Source: Lingula anatina
Lineage: Eukaryota; Brachiopoda; Lingulata; Lingulida; Lingulidae
NCBI RefSeq assembly: GCF_001039355.2
Contig: NW_019776075.1
Span: forward strand, 41,341 to 105,340
Direction: 5' to 3'
DNA: 64,000 nt
Program-made: the position numbers and the translations under genes
Shown: positions 23,108-35,092 of the stretch, piece by piece
Layout: every line of letters starts with the position of its first letter
How positions within the stretch are numbered: the first letter of the stretch is position 1
The notes under the pieces: generated by a model
The model's input: the letters and a program-made list of their open reading frames with translations, nothing else
Told to the model about the DNA's origin: nothing
Databases searched by the model: none

Positions 23108-26100
23108 ATGATGTTCTGGAATCAGACGCTACTGTTTGCGTTAACAACCCTGGTTACAGTTAGTATGTTGAGTAATTTGTTTCATTATTTCAGATAGCTG
23201 CAAATGCTTTTATTTATTATTTCTGTCGCAAGTTTTCCCTTAGACGTTTTTGCTTTGTTGTTAATTTTACTTTTGATCATATAGTTACTTAAAAGGTGTT
23301 CACAACAATGCCATGAAAACAGATTGAAATGACCGTGTCATTAGGTTTTAGTCCATTAAAATTTGACATTTAAGGACTAACAGTAGTTAGTTAGTTAGTT
23401 AAATTTATTCCCACATTTAATCAAAAGTATAAAATTACACGAGTAAAGCATTATTATATACGGGTTTGGCCATTCTTTTTTCTTTAATATTTGGTTAAAC
23501 AAATTCTTATATATCTGCATACGTCATAAACAGAGCCATTGAAAACCGTTGAAAGTTTGTAAAGTCTATAGTGGGTAACCATATATACCTTTCTATAATT
23601 ATTACGCATATAACAAATATGGCAATGTTGAATTCTACCAGGCGGTCAGCTTTGTCAGGGACCAGATGCAGTTTATTTCAACTCCAAGTGTCTTCAACTG
23701 TTTAAAGAACAGAAGTCTTGGACGGACGCTGGGAATGATTGCAAGTCTAGAAATGGAACATTGGCCGTAATAGACAGCAAAAAATCAGATGACTTCGTCA
23801 GGGAACGCTATTTAAAGAGAAAGGGACTTAATTTCGACATATGGATCGGCGCCTCGGCTACAAAAAGATGGCGCTGGGACGACGGTAAGTTGTGCTATTG
23901 TTTTAAATAGATTTTTGTAACAGCATCTGTAACAGCCATCGTGGAAAACAATTTTACATACCGTGTATCTGTACTTTAATTCCAATAAGTCATGTTTTAG
24001 TCCAGGTGCATGCATTTATAACAAAAAAGATGCAATGCACTAAAAACCAATTGCAGTTCTGAACGTCAAAGCGTGCATTCATAAACATTTGACTCTCTGG
24101 TATCACTTCGACCAATTTCACAATACACTCCAGCCCTTCTCTTGGACAAGTAACTGGTTTTGCTGATTTTTATTTAGATCACTAAGCTAGGATCCCGCTG
24201 TTCTGTAATTCATATTTCACAAGACATTGTTAAAATGGAAACACTACAGAGATTATCATACAATACATTTTGCATCAAATGATAGTATTATACATGTATT
24301 TTATGAGGATCACTAGAAACCGCCATCCATATATAGATGCTTCAATGTCTATTTCAGACGGGCAGCCCCTCCGCTGGGCGGCGTGGGGGCCCGGAGAGCC
24401 CAATTTCAACGGCGGAAATGAAGATCGTGTCATGCTGTGGAGAGGCTTTGATTATAAGTGGAACGACGAAGCCAAAACAACAACTCATCTTTACAGACCT
24501 GACGAAAGTCACGAGGAAAGATCAAACGCTATTTGCGAATTTAGTACGTATACTGTGCAATCATAACGGCACTCATAAGATTAGTCACTATTTATTAATT
24601 TTATCGTTCATTTAATTGATGTTGTTGTTGTTGCATTTGATTATAGATTTTAGTTGACGTAACAGTGATAAACGTCCGACAATTTTCTATTATTCGGCAA
24701 CCGTACTATATTTTTAAAGCCTGCTGCAGAGCCGCAATTTACACTATGAAACCGGTTGCGGTCAGTGGAAAACGCTGCGCTATTAGTAGGGCCACTTTTG
24801 CAACTGAACGCATTTTGCAACCGAAGCGCATTTTGCAACTAAATAAAAGCTTGAATCACACATTTTGCAAACATTTTTTTCTAAGTCACTCACAAGGAAT
24901 GGAGTACATGTATAGAGGTAAATTTGGGACGTTGAAGGGGTTGCCTCAACTTGAAAGGCTGAATATGGATAGGCTGCCCCTGGGGCGGACGGAAATATGT
25001 AGTTATTTTCTCATTGTTAATTCCTTAAACGATCATAGTTAGGAACGTGTAACGTCGGGAATTGATTAATATATCATTAGGGGTGTGCATGGGTCCTTCG
25101 TTTTTTTTTGTTTTTTTTGTGACTTGGTCGCGGGGGTGGTCGATTCTATTTTTTTTTTCATCGTGATTTCTTTCATCCCCTCCTTGAACATTACCGTAAA
25201 GAACATGTAACGTTGGTGATTTATAGCCCTGACATTAGGGATGTGGAAGGGCACTTTGGACATTAATTGTAATTGGGGATGTGGCCACCCTGGGGTGGTT
25301 GGTTCTGTATATTTCAACTTCGTTATTTCTGCTTCATACCCTTAGACCATTTTACTGTAGTTTGAAGCATGAGACGATAAGGATTGATGAAACTGTCATT
25401 AGTGATGTGCATGGACACATCAGAATTTTAGTGTGACTTGGGCGTGGCTGTACCTGGGGTGGCTGATTCTTATTATTATATCATAATTTCTGCTATCTGT
25501 TGAGAACTTTGGCGGACGGAAATATATAGTAATTTTCTCATTGTTAATTCCTTAAACGATCATAGTTAGGAACGTGTAACGTCGGGAATTGATACATCTA
25601 TCATTAGGGATGTGCATGGGTCTTTGGTATTTTTTAGTGATTTGGTCTTGGGGGTGGTCGATTCCAGGGGCGGATCCAGGATTATTTGAACGGGGGTCCG
25701 GTGATGCCAAGCCGACCCCCTCCCTTGGCCTGGGGTTCGGGGCCCGCTGGCGAGACAGCCCTCTCTTTATTCCAAATATACCTCTATACTACTTCAAACA
25801 GCGTGAGTGGCTTAGAAAAACTGGTTGTAAAATGCGCTTGGTTGCAGAATGCGCTCTACACTCTTCCAATAAGTTTTAATTTATTGTTAAAACAATTCAG
25901 CAGAGAATGCTACCGGCTTTATCTACACACAGCCACCATTATTTATTATTTAGTGAATTGTTAAGAGCATTTTTCCAATATCCATTTCGATGACTTAAAC
26001 CTTTACTGAATGTGTCAACTGAAGCACCTGTCATGGTTAATGTCCCTGGAGCTGGACCATGCACGATGCTAGTGGCTTTTATTTATTCATTTTACTAAAA

Positions 26101-28833
26101 TTTTTGTTTTTCGTGGCGTTGAAATGAAAGATCTGAAAAAGAATCTATATTTTGCAAACCACCAAAGATATAGCGTGACACATATTCGATTATAATGTTT
26201 TGTTATTTGGGTGTATTCGTGATATGTTTTTGCGATACTTAAAATTATATTTCATGCATTTACTCTTACAAAAAGATTGCGTTATATTACAGCAAATGTT
26301 CATAGCTGTTCTGGAGTAATTAACTGTGGATCCGGCATCTTTCACAATGAGTCATGTTTTTGTCTGGAGGTTCACCCTGGCTCAAGAGGCATAGATGGAT
26401 ATACATGGATAGAGGCAAACAGCCTATGTCTAAACAAAGGAGCAAGGATGGCACATATCGAAAACAGGTCCACACAGAATGTTATAGTCAGCCATATTAA
26501 AGCAGAAAGCGTGAGGTACAAGTGGCGTTACGCTGGAAACTACTGGATTGGCGCAGTTTGGGACATAGCAGAACCTTACACATGGGTTTGGGAAAATGGT
26601 AAATCTAAATTATTTGATTACAGTACCTATAAAGGGGCTGAGTGAGAGTCATAAGAATCTTAGATTGGTAGTGGTAGGAGTCCGATGCTGACGACGAGGC
26701 ACGCAGTTTATGCACTTTAGCGGAACAGTAGATTCCAAATAAGTGTTACAGTATTTTTGAGGGTAAGTGCATAAACAGCTGTCCTTTGCTTGTTATTTTT
26801 CGGCATCTGGGTACTTGTCCTCAGCCAGTCGGTATGAAACACTGTGGCGTCATGCGTATCTCGATTACTTGGTGTCGTATTACTTTGTGATCCCATGTTG
26901 AAAGAAAAAAATTCCATACAAGAACATTTCCCCCAAACCTAATGGTGATATTGCTTCGTTACGCATCTGATGTATCATTTATGTGATTTTATTTTCCTCT
27001 GTGTCTCTTTTCCCTGCAGGAAAGCAGTTGGATTATTTCCACTGGGATTCACATGGAACCCAACGAGCAAATGCCCGCGAAGCCATCAAGCTTGGCTGGT
27101 CAAGAGAATTTAGATGGGCCACCGGGGTTGCCACAGAAACGAACTTTTACATGTGTCAGTCTGGTAGGGAGCGGATATGTAATTGCCAGAAATACCCGTT
27201 TTGCTATAATTTTGAGTCTCTTCGTACAGATGTATAGCTGAAAGATATAATAATAGTTCAATATTACTTATAAGGATATTGAACTTAATGTCATGCAGTA
27301 CATGTACTAGTGCATTTGTACAGAAAAAATTGAGATATATGTCCCAATCAAAGCACTGGTTTATATTCACTAGGTCCCAGATGCCCAGAGATCCACCCAG
27401 AGTACAGTAAACTGCTGAGATCAGACATGATGAGTTCTAGTTATGTCTGTGAAGACGGGTACCACATGAACGGAGATGGTAGCTTTTCCACAGTTTGTCT
27501 TCCAAGTGGAAAGTGGAATATCACAGGCGGGTGCTCAAGTAAGTCGGTCCATATGAAGCCATTGTGAGCAACCGATTGGGCCTTAATTTGACATGGTCTT
27601 TTACATAACGTACGTTTCCAATACGTGACCCACTGGGCCACAAGGTACATGTATCTTTGTACACGAGGATTGTTTCTATATTTACAGAAATCGATTTTAA
27701 AATGACTCACATCTCCTGGGTTGACAACCCCTCACATCACCAATACACGTATTGTGTCACTAAGATTCTGTCATCTTCGTCTTGAAGGCAAATGCAGATG
27801 TCAAAAATGTTTAGTTCTTTAAAAAGTACAAATTACACTATGTATATGGTATTGTTTTGATTATTTTTTAAATGTGGTATTAATTAAAACATCCACAAAA
27901 ATAATGAATTATGAAATGCTTTCATATTCACAGATATAGACGAGTGTACCCTGGGCACCCACAACTGCAGTCAACACGCAAAGTGTACAGATTTACCCGG
28001 TAGTTTTAGCTGCTCTTGTAATTCAGGCTACATCGGTGACGGCTATAACTGTAATGATATTGATGAATGCCAAACAACCAACAACTGCAGCTCTGCAGCT
28101 AGCTGTACCAATATCAATGGTGGCTATACCTGCTCATGTAATTCTGGCTTCACTGGTGATGGCTACAACTGTAATGACATTGATGAATGCAAAACAACCA
28201 ACAACTGCAGCACTTCGGCTAGCTGTACCAATACCAATGGTGGCTATACCTGCTCTTGTAATTCTGGCTACACCGGTGATGGCTACAGCTGTTATGATAT
28301 TGATGAATGCAAAACAACCAACAACTGCAGCTCCTCAGCCAGCTGTACCAATACCTATGGTGGCTATACCTGCTCTTGTAATTCTGGCTACACTGGTGAT
28401 GGCTACAACTGTTATGATATTGATGAATGCAAAACAACCAACAACTGCAGCTCCTCAGCTAGCTGTACCAATACCAATGGTGGCTATACCTGCTCTTGTA
28501 ATTCTGGCTACACTGGTGATGGCTACAACTGTAATGATATTGATGAATGCAAAACAACCAACAACTGCAGCTCCTCAGCTAGCTGTACCAATACCAATGG
28601 TGGCTTTACCTGCTCTTGTATTTCTGGCTACACTGGTGACGGGTACACCTGTTCTAGTCCTACAAAAGGTAAGCTATAGCAACTTAAAGTGATTGATTAT
28701 TATATTAACTGGCATCTTTACTTTCTGAACAGTCAGATTTATTTATTCATTTATTGTTTCAACAGGCCTAACCAGCAAATTTCATCTCAGCAAATATGTT
28801 GAATTTATGTCAAAAACAGAGATGATGCTTTAA
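23108..28833 (+). CDS. Gene D: CTLD-CTLD-CCP-EGF protein without a visible TM, probably secreted or truncated
   Basis: Exons: 23108-23162 (signal peptide, MMFWNQTLLFALTTLVTV; a second in-frame ATG follows directly), 23642-23884 and 24358-24543 (CTLD-1), 26293-26598 and 27020-27163 (CTLD-2), 27374-27538 (CCP), 27934-28668 (six EGFs), and a proposed terminal exon 28766-28833 ending TAA. With that exon the total is 634 codons in frame. CTLD-1 has WIGA, GEPNF and KWND; EDRVMLW has Arg where Cys is usual. CTLD-2 has C-x-C pairs and WIGAVW but HWDSHGT in place of the EPN loop. The CCP matches those of G and H. No TM or tail exon occurs before the signal peptide of gene E at 29958. The C terminus is therefore either a short soluble end (GLTSKF...) or the gene has lost its anchor. 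The intron at 24544-26292 carries a repeat array. The upstream part is secure; the last exon is not. Confidence 0.8.
25020..25680. repeat. Diverged tandem repeat array in a gene D intron
   Basis: Units of roughly 165 bp share GGAACGTGTAACGTCGGGAA, CATTAGGGATGTGCATGG and a GGGGTGG...GATTC block. The first and last units (about 25010-25150 and 25515-25670) are close copies, with two weaker copies between. The element beginning GGGGCGGATCCAGGATT near 25668 looks like a further dispersed repeat. No coding meaning is seen. Confidence 0.65.
27934..28668 (+). repeat. EGF exon of gene D (six cbEGF repeats)
   Basis: One 735-base exon, phase 1-1. The first EGF ([18 protein letters not shown]) is distinct and also starts the EGF exons of G and H. 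The following five are 120-bp units with DIDEC starts and the [10 protein letters not shown] hydroxylation pattern. It ends SSPTKG before a gtaagc donor. This is the only uninterrupted EGF exon in the window. Confidence 0.92.
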
Positions 28834-29400
28834 TAGTTTGTAGACAACACGCCGTATTTGTCACTGTTATTGTTTTTGTCTGTTAATTACCTTTATAATT
28901 TAATATTTTCATAAATTCCTAATCGTAATGCGTAATCATATTTCTTTTTTGCAAGGCCATATTATTATGTTCATAAATTAAAAAAAGCCACTCGGATATG
29001 TTACAAACCTGCGGTGCTACTGGCACATCAGAGCACCAGGCAAACCTTAATACCATGTCAGATAGAAGAAAGAGAACTTAATCCCACAACAGGAGCATTA
29101 TTATATATTTAATCATATATTGTTTCAACAGGCCTAACCAGCAAAGTTAATCTCAGCAGATATGTTGTATGTTGTCTCAAAAACAGAGATAATGCTTTTA
29201 TAGTTTGTAGATATGTTACTGTTTTTTTGTTTATTCGTTACTTTTATAATTATATTTTCATGCTTCATCATATTTCTCATTTGTAATGCATATAATAATG
29301 TTCATAAATTTAAAAAAAGCCACTCGGATATGTTACAAACCTGCGTTGCTACTTGCACATCAGAGCACCAGGTAAACCTTAACACCATGTCAGATTTAAT
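28741..29400 (+). repeat. Tandem duplication carrying two candidate terminal exons behind gene D
   Basis: The block starting TTGTTTCAACAGGCCTAACC occurs at about 28754 and again at 29121, offset about 366 bp, and stays alignable for about 280 bp (ending near the shared CAGAGCACCAGG block). Each copy begins with an acceptor and an in-frame continuation of the EGF exon: copy 1 (28766-28833) stops after 22 residues, copy 2 (29132-29286) runs 51 residues with a hydrophobic middle (YVTVFLFIRYF). These could be alternative 3' exons of gene D or decayed remnants. Confidence 0.6.
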
Positions 29401-29957
29401 CCTACGAGAGGGATTTCAGGGAAAGTGGAAACACACGTTTACCTGGTAAAGGAAAAGGTAGCTACGTAAGTTATTACTCGTGATTTGTGTATCTTACTAT
29501 ATATGTTGGAATATATTTAGAACATGTTCACAATACTAACTTTTGTCTAAAAACTATTTAAGCTAAAGGTATACACTATTAAATTGTCATCTTTTCTTTC
29601 CCTTATTTTTCGATGTTTAGAGACGTAATTAAACTCACGTATATATGAAGTAAGAATATGGAGTATAGCGTTATCATCCTGCACCCATTTTGGGATCCGA
29701 AAAGCATTTACTAATTGACTTTTTACCCCAGTTATAAAATCATGTCAAATTTTTACAAGAAGACATCGTGCTAAAAACAAACAGATAAGATGGCCAAAAG
29801 ATATAAAACAATAGGCTTTATCTTGATTGTATCTTTTCCGGATAAATGTGACTGGTTTTGCGTATGTGTGTATGTATGTGTGGGCTGACATGAAGAGGAA
29901 ACGGTGAAATAACTTTACGCCAAACTAGATTCTCTATTCTCTAATGATAAATCTGCC

Positions 29958-32900
29958 ATGCACTGTCACGTTCGGTGTATCGCTTTCCATGTATTGTTTG
30001 TCCTATGGACTACAGGTATACATTTTTAATTTTTTTTTGTTCTTTCAAGAGAAATTTCTCAAATTTCTTTATTTTTCTTGTAAACTGTTTAGTAATATTT
30101 GAATTTGGATAGTGAAGACGTATAATATATGAATCATGACATTTAACGATTTACCAAAAGTCTGCTTTATGAATACAGGTACAGAGCACACGAGTGGTGA
30201 AAATTCATGCTTTATAAAATAATGTTTTGACCAAATATATTTCGAGGAAAAGAATGAAAAAAAAGGCAAGGAAAAATGTAAGTAAATGTCAACATAAATA
30301 CTTTGTTTAGGACAAGAAACCTGTGAGAGGAAAAATTCCGTGTACTACAATCACAGATGTTTCGAGGTAATTCACGAACATCAATCTTGGTCAAAAGCGA
30401 GGTTCTACTGTGAAAACCAAGGAGGGCACTTGGCCGCCATTGACGACAAGGACACAGACGACTTTATGAAACAGATGCTGTTAAAGGGGGTGCATTGTGA
30501 CGTCTGGATCGGCGCCTTATCAAGAAAGCGCTGGTTCTGGGCGGACAGTAAGTTCTGTTTTATCATTAAGATCTGTTATTTTCGTCATTTGGCTTAGGGA
30601 AAGCCTCTAGGGCATGTCTTTCCGTTTAATGTTTTTTTTTGTTTGTTTGTTTTTCAACATGACACTCCCATCTTTTCTAAAGTCAAATGCTGAAGATTTT
30701 TGTCATTTTGTCCGCTTGCTTTTCCCTCCATAAAGCATTATTGTGTATGCCAAAAGTGGTTATTTATGAATTCGATGTTATCCATCTGCCCGAAGTAATG
30801 GGATGGGACGTATATATTAAGCGTCGGGCAGGTAAAATGCGTTTTCAAGAGGGAAATGTAGTTTTTATTTAGGTTAATAGTCTGTTGCCCATTGTTTTCA
30901 TTTTTGGACTACTGGTTAGTAAATATTGATTCGCAACAAAGTTTTTTCATGTCTATCAACCCTAGTGATGAGCTGTATAAAAAGCCTAAGCTGCTCACTG
31001 ACATATAATTTGGTTGATACTTGCACAGCTAATAGAGAAATTGGGTGGACGTCCTGGGCCGTCCACGAGCCGAATGACGCCGGCGGGCAGGAGGATAGGG
31101 TGGCCTTGTGGAAGGACTTTAACTACGAGTGGAACGACGAGAGAGCAGATACCACGTACCTCCACAGATGGGACGCTGACGGAAGAGAAGTCCATGGAAT
31201 TAAATCTAACGCTGTTTGCGAATACGGTAAAGAAGGATTATTTAATGAAATCAATTTTGCATTGAAAGTATTTTTCATTTATCGAATTCGAAAGCATATT
31301 TCGTTTGCAATGGAAAATTCAGTAAATTGATATTTGAAGTATACTCAAGACCTTTATGGAACTGAACAGTTATCAAGGATATGGCAAGAAGAGGGAGAAC
31401 AGAGAAACTAATGACGGAAGTAGTTTGACCATTGATAATGATACAGTGGATTTGAAGCATTGAGACTTTCCTCTCAGAGAGACACTTTTAAAATATTGAA
31501 TGATAGTTCGGCTTCATTATGTTTATGTTGTAAGCGTGAAAGATATACACATCATTCAATAACCAAATGTTATAACACTTACACTTATTTATATTTTAGA
31601 AGGGCAAACGTGCTCGCCTACCAGTCCAAAGACGTGTGTGTACATTGCAGACGTTGGTTCGTGTTATTGTCTGAATGCAGATCTCTCAGATGACCGTAAG
31701 GGGTACACGTGGGGCCAGGCTAATACCATGTGCACCAGTACAGGGGCGCGGCTCGCACATGTTGACAACCGTGCAACTATGGACGCTTTGATCCGACAGA
31801 TCCAAATGGTGTCCCACGAACAGTGGCAGTTCCGTGGAAACTACTGGATTGGCGCCGTGTGGAACAGAACAGCCCCCTTTAAATGGATTTGGGAAACTGG
31901 TAAGTTGAAAGTTATGGTTCAGCAGATAAATGGAGTTAGAATTGTTGTTATCATCTCACTCCGCCAATAGGTTGAAATGTATGTAGACGCCTGAAACATA
32001 CTTTCATATGTGCAGAACTGAAAGAGACATATTCCATTGCAATTGGTATTTTTTGATAAAATGGTTTAATTAATCTTGTATTTATTTTATCTAAGGAGGA
32101 AAAGTTAACTACAGCAACTGGCTTATTTCGCCGCAAATGAACCCTTCAATCATCCAGGCTGCGAAATTAGCGTTTAAACAGGACTTCATGTGGATGTCCG
32201 AAAGCATAACTTCTCTGCACCACTTCATTTGCCAGTTCGGTATGGTTTAAGACAGTGGTACTTAAGATACAAACATTCTCTTCGCTTGTTTTGTTTTTTT
32301 CACAGCACGTCTTAGTTAAACACATTTTATTTTTTAATGATTACCTGTTGAGGGAAAAAACATATTTACACTCGCTTTAAATATCCCCCCTAGTACTGGA
32401 ATAATCCAAAACGCCTCATTATTGTGACGGAAGTAGGGCTACCCGTTGCTTATTTCTCTCCAGCGGCAGTGGTACTGGAGCCAAGTAGCGGTGCCCCGAC
32501 ACTAAAACCCACAACAGCCCCCATAAACCACGACCCCACCACCGGAGGATCCTTGTCAACGACAGAACAGGATGTCTCAATAGCGACTTCCACGGAGGCC
32601 ATTAAATTGGACCATACTACTTTGACCAGTGGCATAGTAACTAATCCAGACACCACTTTGACGAGTGACATTGTGGCTGAGCCAGTCAACACTTTGACGA
32701 GTGACATAGTCACTAAACCAGCGACTACTATGCCAAGTGACATAGTCACTGAGCCAGACACTACCATAGAAAATGCCATAACGGAACATACGAGAAGCAC
32801 GTTAATGAGTGATTATTTAAGCACTCGGAACGTCGTGGAACCAAACAAAACCAATGGCTTTGCAACTCCAACTAAAAGTAAGGCATTCAAAACGCAATAA

Positions 32901-34272
32901 CTATAGCAGCCTTTTTCATTCTGAAAGATACTGTGTTAATATTAGGCAAGGCAGTTGATAAAATGTTCTTGGGTGGAATAACGTGATTCTTCAATGTTTT
33001 GATTTCGTAAAAATCTTTCTTTTTTAAAGATGGACTGACACCCAGGACGGTGACCATATCCGACAATCCATCCGCACGTGAAAGAAAGCAAAACCGACCT
33101 AGTAAGTTTTCAATAAGTACCAGAAGTGATGTAGGCGCAGGCTTATTTCATTAATAGTCAACTTGGTAGATTTTTTTGTATTTTCCTTTATATTCTTGAT
33201 ACGCAAACACTTCAAAAGAAGCAGGACAAAAAAGATATATAACAATGTATCTAGCAGTTGTAAGGGTATATGAAAGTGATGACTCCACTTCATTAGCTTT
33301 TTGGGTAATAAGTTCGTCTCGTGTCGTTGGTTTCAGTGTGGGGTCTATTTCTAGCCATATTTATCCCAGTACTGCTGGTTTCCATCGCTTTCACTCTGGC
33401 CTGGTTCATATACAAGAAACACAAGTAAGTTACTCGTGGGGAAATGGACTTATTGTCACTAATTATTGTGCTAAATGATAAATACTGCAATGAAACTAGT
33501 ATTTTGTGTAAACACTGTATATAAATAAGGTGACTATACAATCACATAATTTTAAAACTGTACTGCTTTCTGTTGAGACTGATTGAATTGTACATGTTCC
33601 CATTTCTCAGCAATGCTGGGCACAGAAGGCACCTCCTAATGAAAGAAAGCATTTACACCACCGTTCAGAACCCAATGTATAAGACAGGGTTGGCGGATAC
33701 TCCCACTTCGGGAAACAAAGCCATGGCGTCGTTTAAAGGTAAATACTATAAACGCCATAACCAATAAGCCGACATGACATGCCGTTTTTTTATTGCAATA
33801 TAATTCTTGTCATAGAAATCGCAGTGTTGCAGGGGGAGGGGGGCATGGGTGATTTCAAACAGGGAAATGACAATATGAAATTGTTATCGACATGTATCGT
33901 AAATGGGTAATTGTTTCCTCATTTGAAATTTCCCTTGATAGATTTTCTTATGGGAGTGCTCCTGCCCTGTTAGAGCTGTCCTCCCTCTAACAGTGGGCCA
34001 TTTTAATTACCACCTCCAGTTCTTAGTTCTTCATTTCTACTGGGCTTGTGCCACTTTTTTATGTACATACATATATACTTCACCTGTCTGAGATATTTAC
34101 AATACACATTTTAGGAAAGCGTCCTTTCTGCAATCAGCTTGGTGATGACGTACACTACAGAATGGATAGAATAGCTGAAGAAACATCCTTTGATGTCAAC
34201 CGCTGTCATTCCATCGAAGAAAGAACTGTTGAGATCTACGATATCGTAGATTTTACACAAATCAGAATATAA
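29958..34272 (+). CDS. Gene E: two-CTLD mucin-stalk transmembrane receptor with ITIM-like/NPxY tail
   Basis: Exons: 29958-30015 (signal peptide, ending HVLFVLWTTG), 30311-30547 and 31029-31226 (CTLD-1), 31600-31899 and 32096-32239 (CTLD-2), 32464-32877 (Thr/Ser/Pro-rich stalk), 33030-33101 (basic stalk), 33337-33424 (TM), 33611-33738 and 34115-34272 (tail, stop TAA). Total 599 codons in frame. CTLD-1 has WIGA, HEPND and EWND with EDRVALW lacking Cys. CTLD-2 has WIGAVW and no Ca2+ motifs. The stalk holds four 12-residue repeats of the type TLTSDIVTxPxT. The TM is followed by basic IYKKHK. The tail has ESIYTTV then QNPMY, and ends VEIYDIVDFTQ. Predicted glycan-binding receptor with both endocytic and SH2-binding potential; ligand unknown. 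A second copy of the last exon lies beyond an N gap. Confidence 0.9.
32618..32761 (+). repeat. 36-bp stalk repeats in gene E
   Basis: Four in-frame 36-nt units coding TLTSGIVTNPDT, TLTSDIVAEPVN, TLTSDIVTKPAT and TMPSDIVTEPDT. They are Thr/Ser/Pro-rich and probably O-glycosylated, forming an extended spacer between the lectin domains and the membrane. Confidence 0.85.
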
Positions 34273-34316
34273 ATGTTCGTTGTGTAAAGAGTGACAATGA
34301 AGGTTACGTAACTAAA

Positions 34317-34717
34317 NNNNNNNNNNNNNNNNNNNNNNNNNNNNNNNNNNNNNNNNNNNNNNNNNNNNNNNNNNNNNNNNNNNNNNNNNNNNNNNNNNNN
34401 NNNNNNNNNNNNNNNNNNNNNNNNNNNNNNNNNNNNNNNNNNNNNNNNNNNNNNNNNNNNNNNNNNNNNNNNNNNNNNNNNNNNNNNNNNNNNNNNNNNN
34501 NNNNNNNNNNNNNNNNNNNNNNNNNNNNNNNNNNNNNNNNNNNNNNNNNNNNNNNNNNNNNNNNNNNNNNNNNNNNNNNNNNNNNNNNNNNNNNNNNNNN
34601 NNNNNNNNNNNNNNNNNNNNNNNNNNNNNNNNNNNNNNNNNNNNNNNNNNNNNNNNNNNNNNNNNNNNNNNNNNNNNNNNNNNNNNNNNNNNNNNNNNNN
34701 NNNNNNNNNNNNNNNNN
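34317..34717. other. Assembly gap (401 N)
   Basis: A run of N begins 44 bases after the stop of gene E. The sequence on its right contains a second copy of the last exon of gene E, so the gap sits between two near-identical segments. Confidence 0.99.
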
Positions 34718-34934
34718 GTTAAAAAGCACATAAAAGATCTCTTAAGAGATTTTAACAAAAAACCAAACTTTTTAGAAAAAAACCAGGGACTAACTTTGAA
34801 TGTAAAAATGGATTCATTAACCATTGGTAAGTATGGGAAAATTGTTGTTTACTCCAGGAAAATTCATTTTTTGGCCGAAACGAAGAGTTATTATTGCTTT
34901 AACCTGTCTGAGATATTTACAATACACATTTTAG

Positions 34935-35092
34935 GAAAGCGTCCGTTCTGCAATCAGCTTGGTGATGACGTACACTACAGAATGGATAGAATAGCTGAAG
35001 AAACATCCTTTGATGTCAACCGCTGTCATTCCATCGAAGAAAGAACTGTTGAGATCTACGATATCGTAGATTTTACACAAATCAGAAGATAA
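34935..35092 (+). pseudogene. Second copy of the gene E last tail exon, right of the gap
   Basis: 158 bases, the same length as the exon at 34115-34272, with two differences: CCT to CCG (silent) and ATA to AGA just before the stop (IRI to IRR). Acceptor, phase and stop are intact. Flanking similarity spans about 34903-35136. Beyond it the sequence continues into a plausible 3' UTR with AATAAA at 35447-35452. It may be the true 3' end, with the first copy from the other haplotype, or a real exon duplication. Confidence 0.75.

Noticed and set aside
24650-25042. Overlapping ORFs on both strands with repeated ILQ words
   Set aside because: They lie in repeats within a gene D intron and show no domain or splice signal.
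32450-32800. 116-codon minus-strand ORF rich in Val, Ser and Met
   Set aside because: Antisense of the gene E stalk exon.
34304-34824. Apparent ORFs made mostly of X
   Set aside because: They are translations of the N gap.
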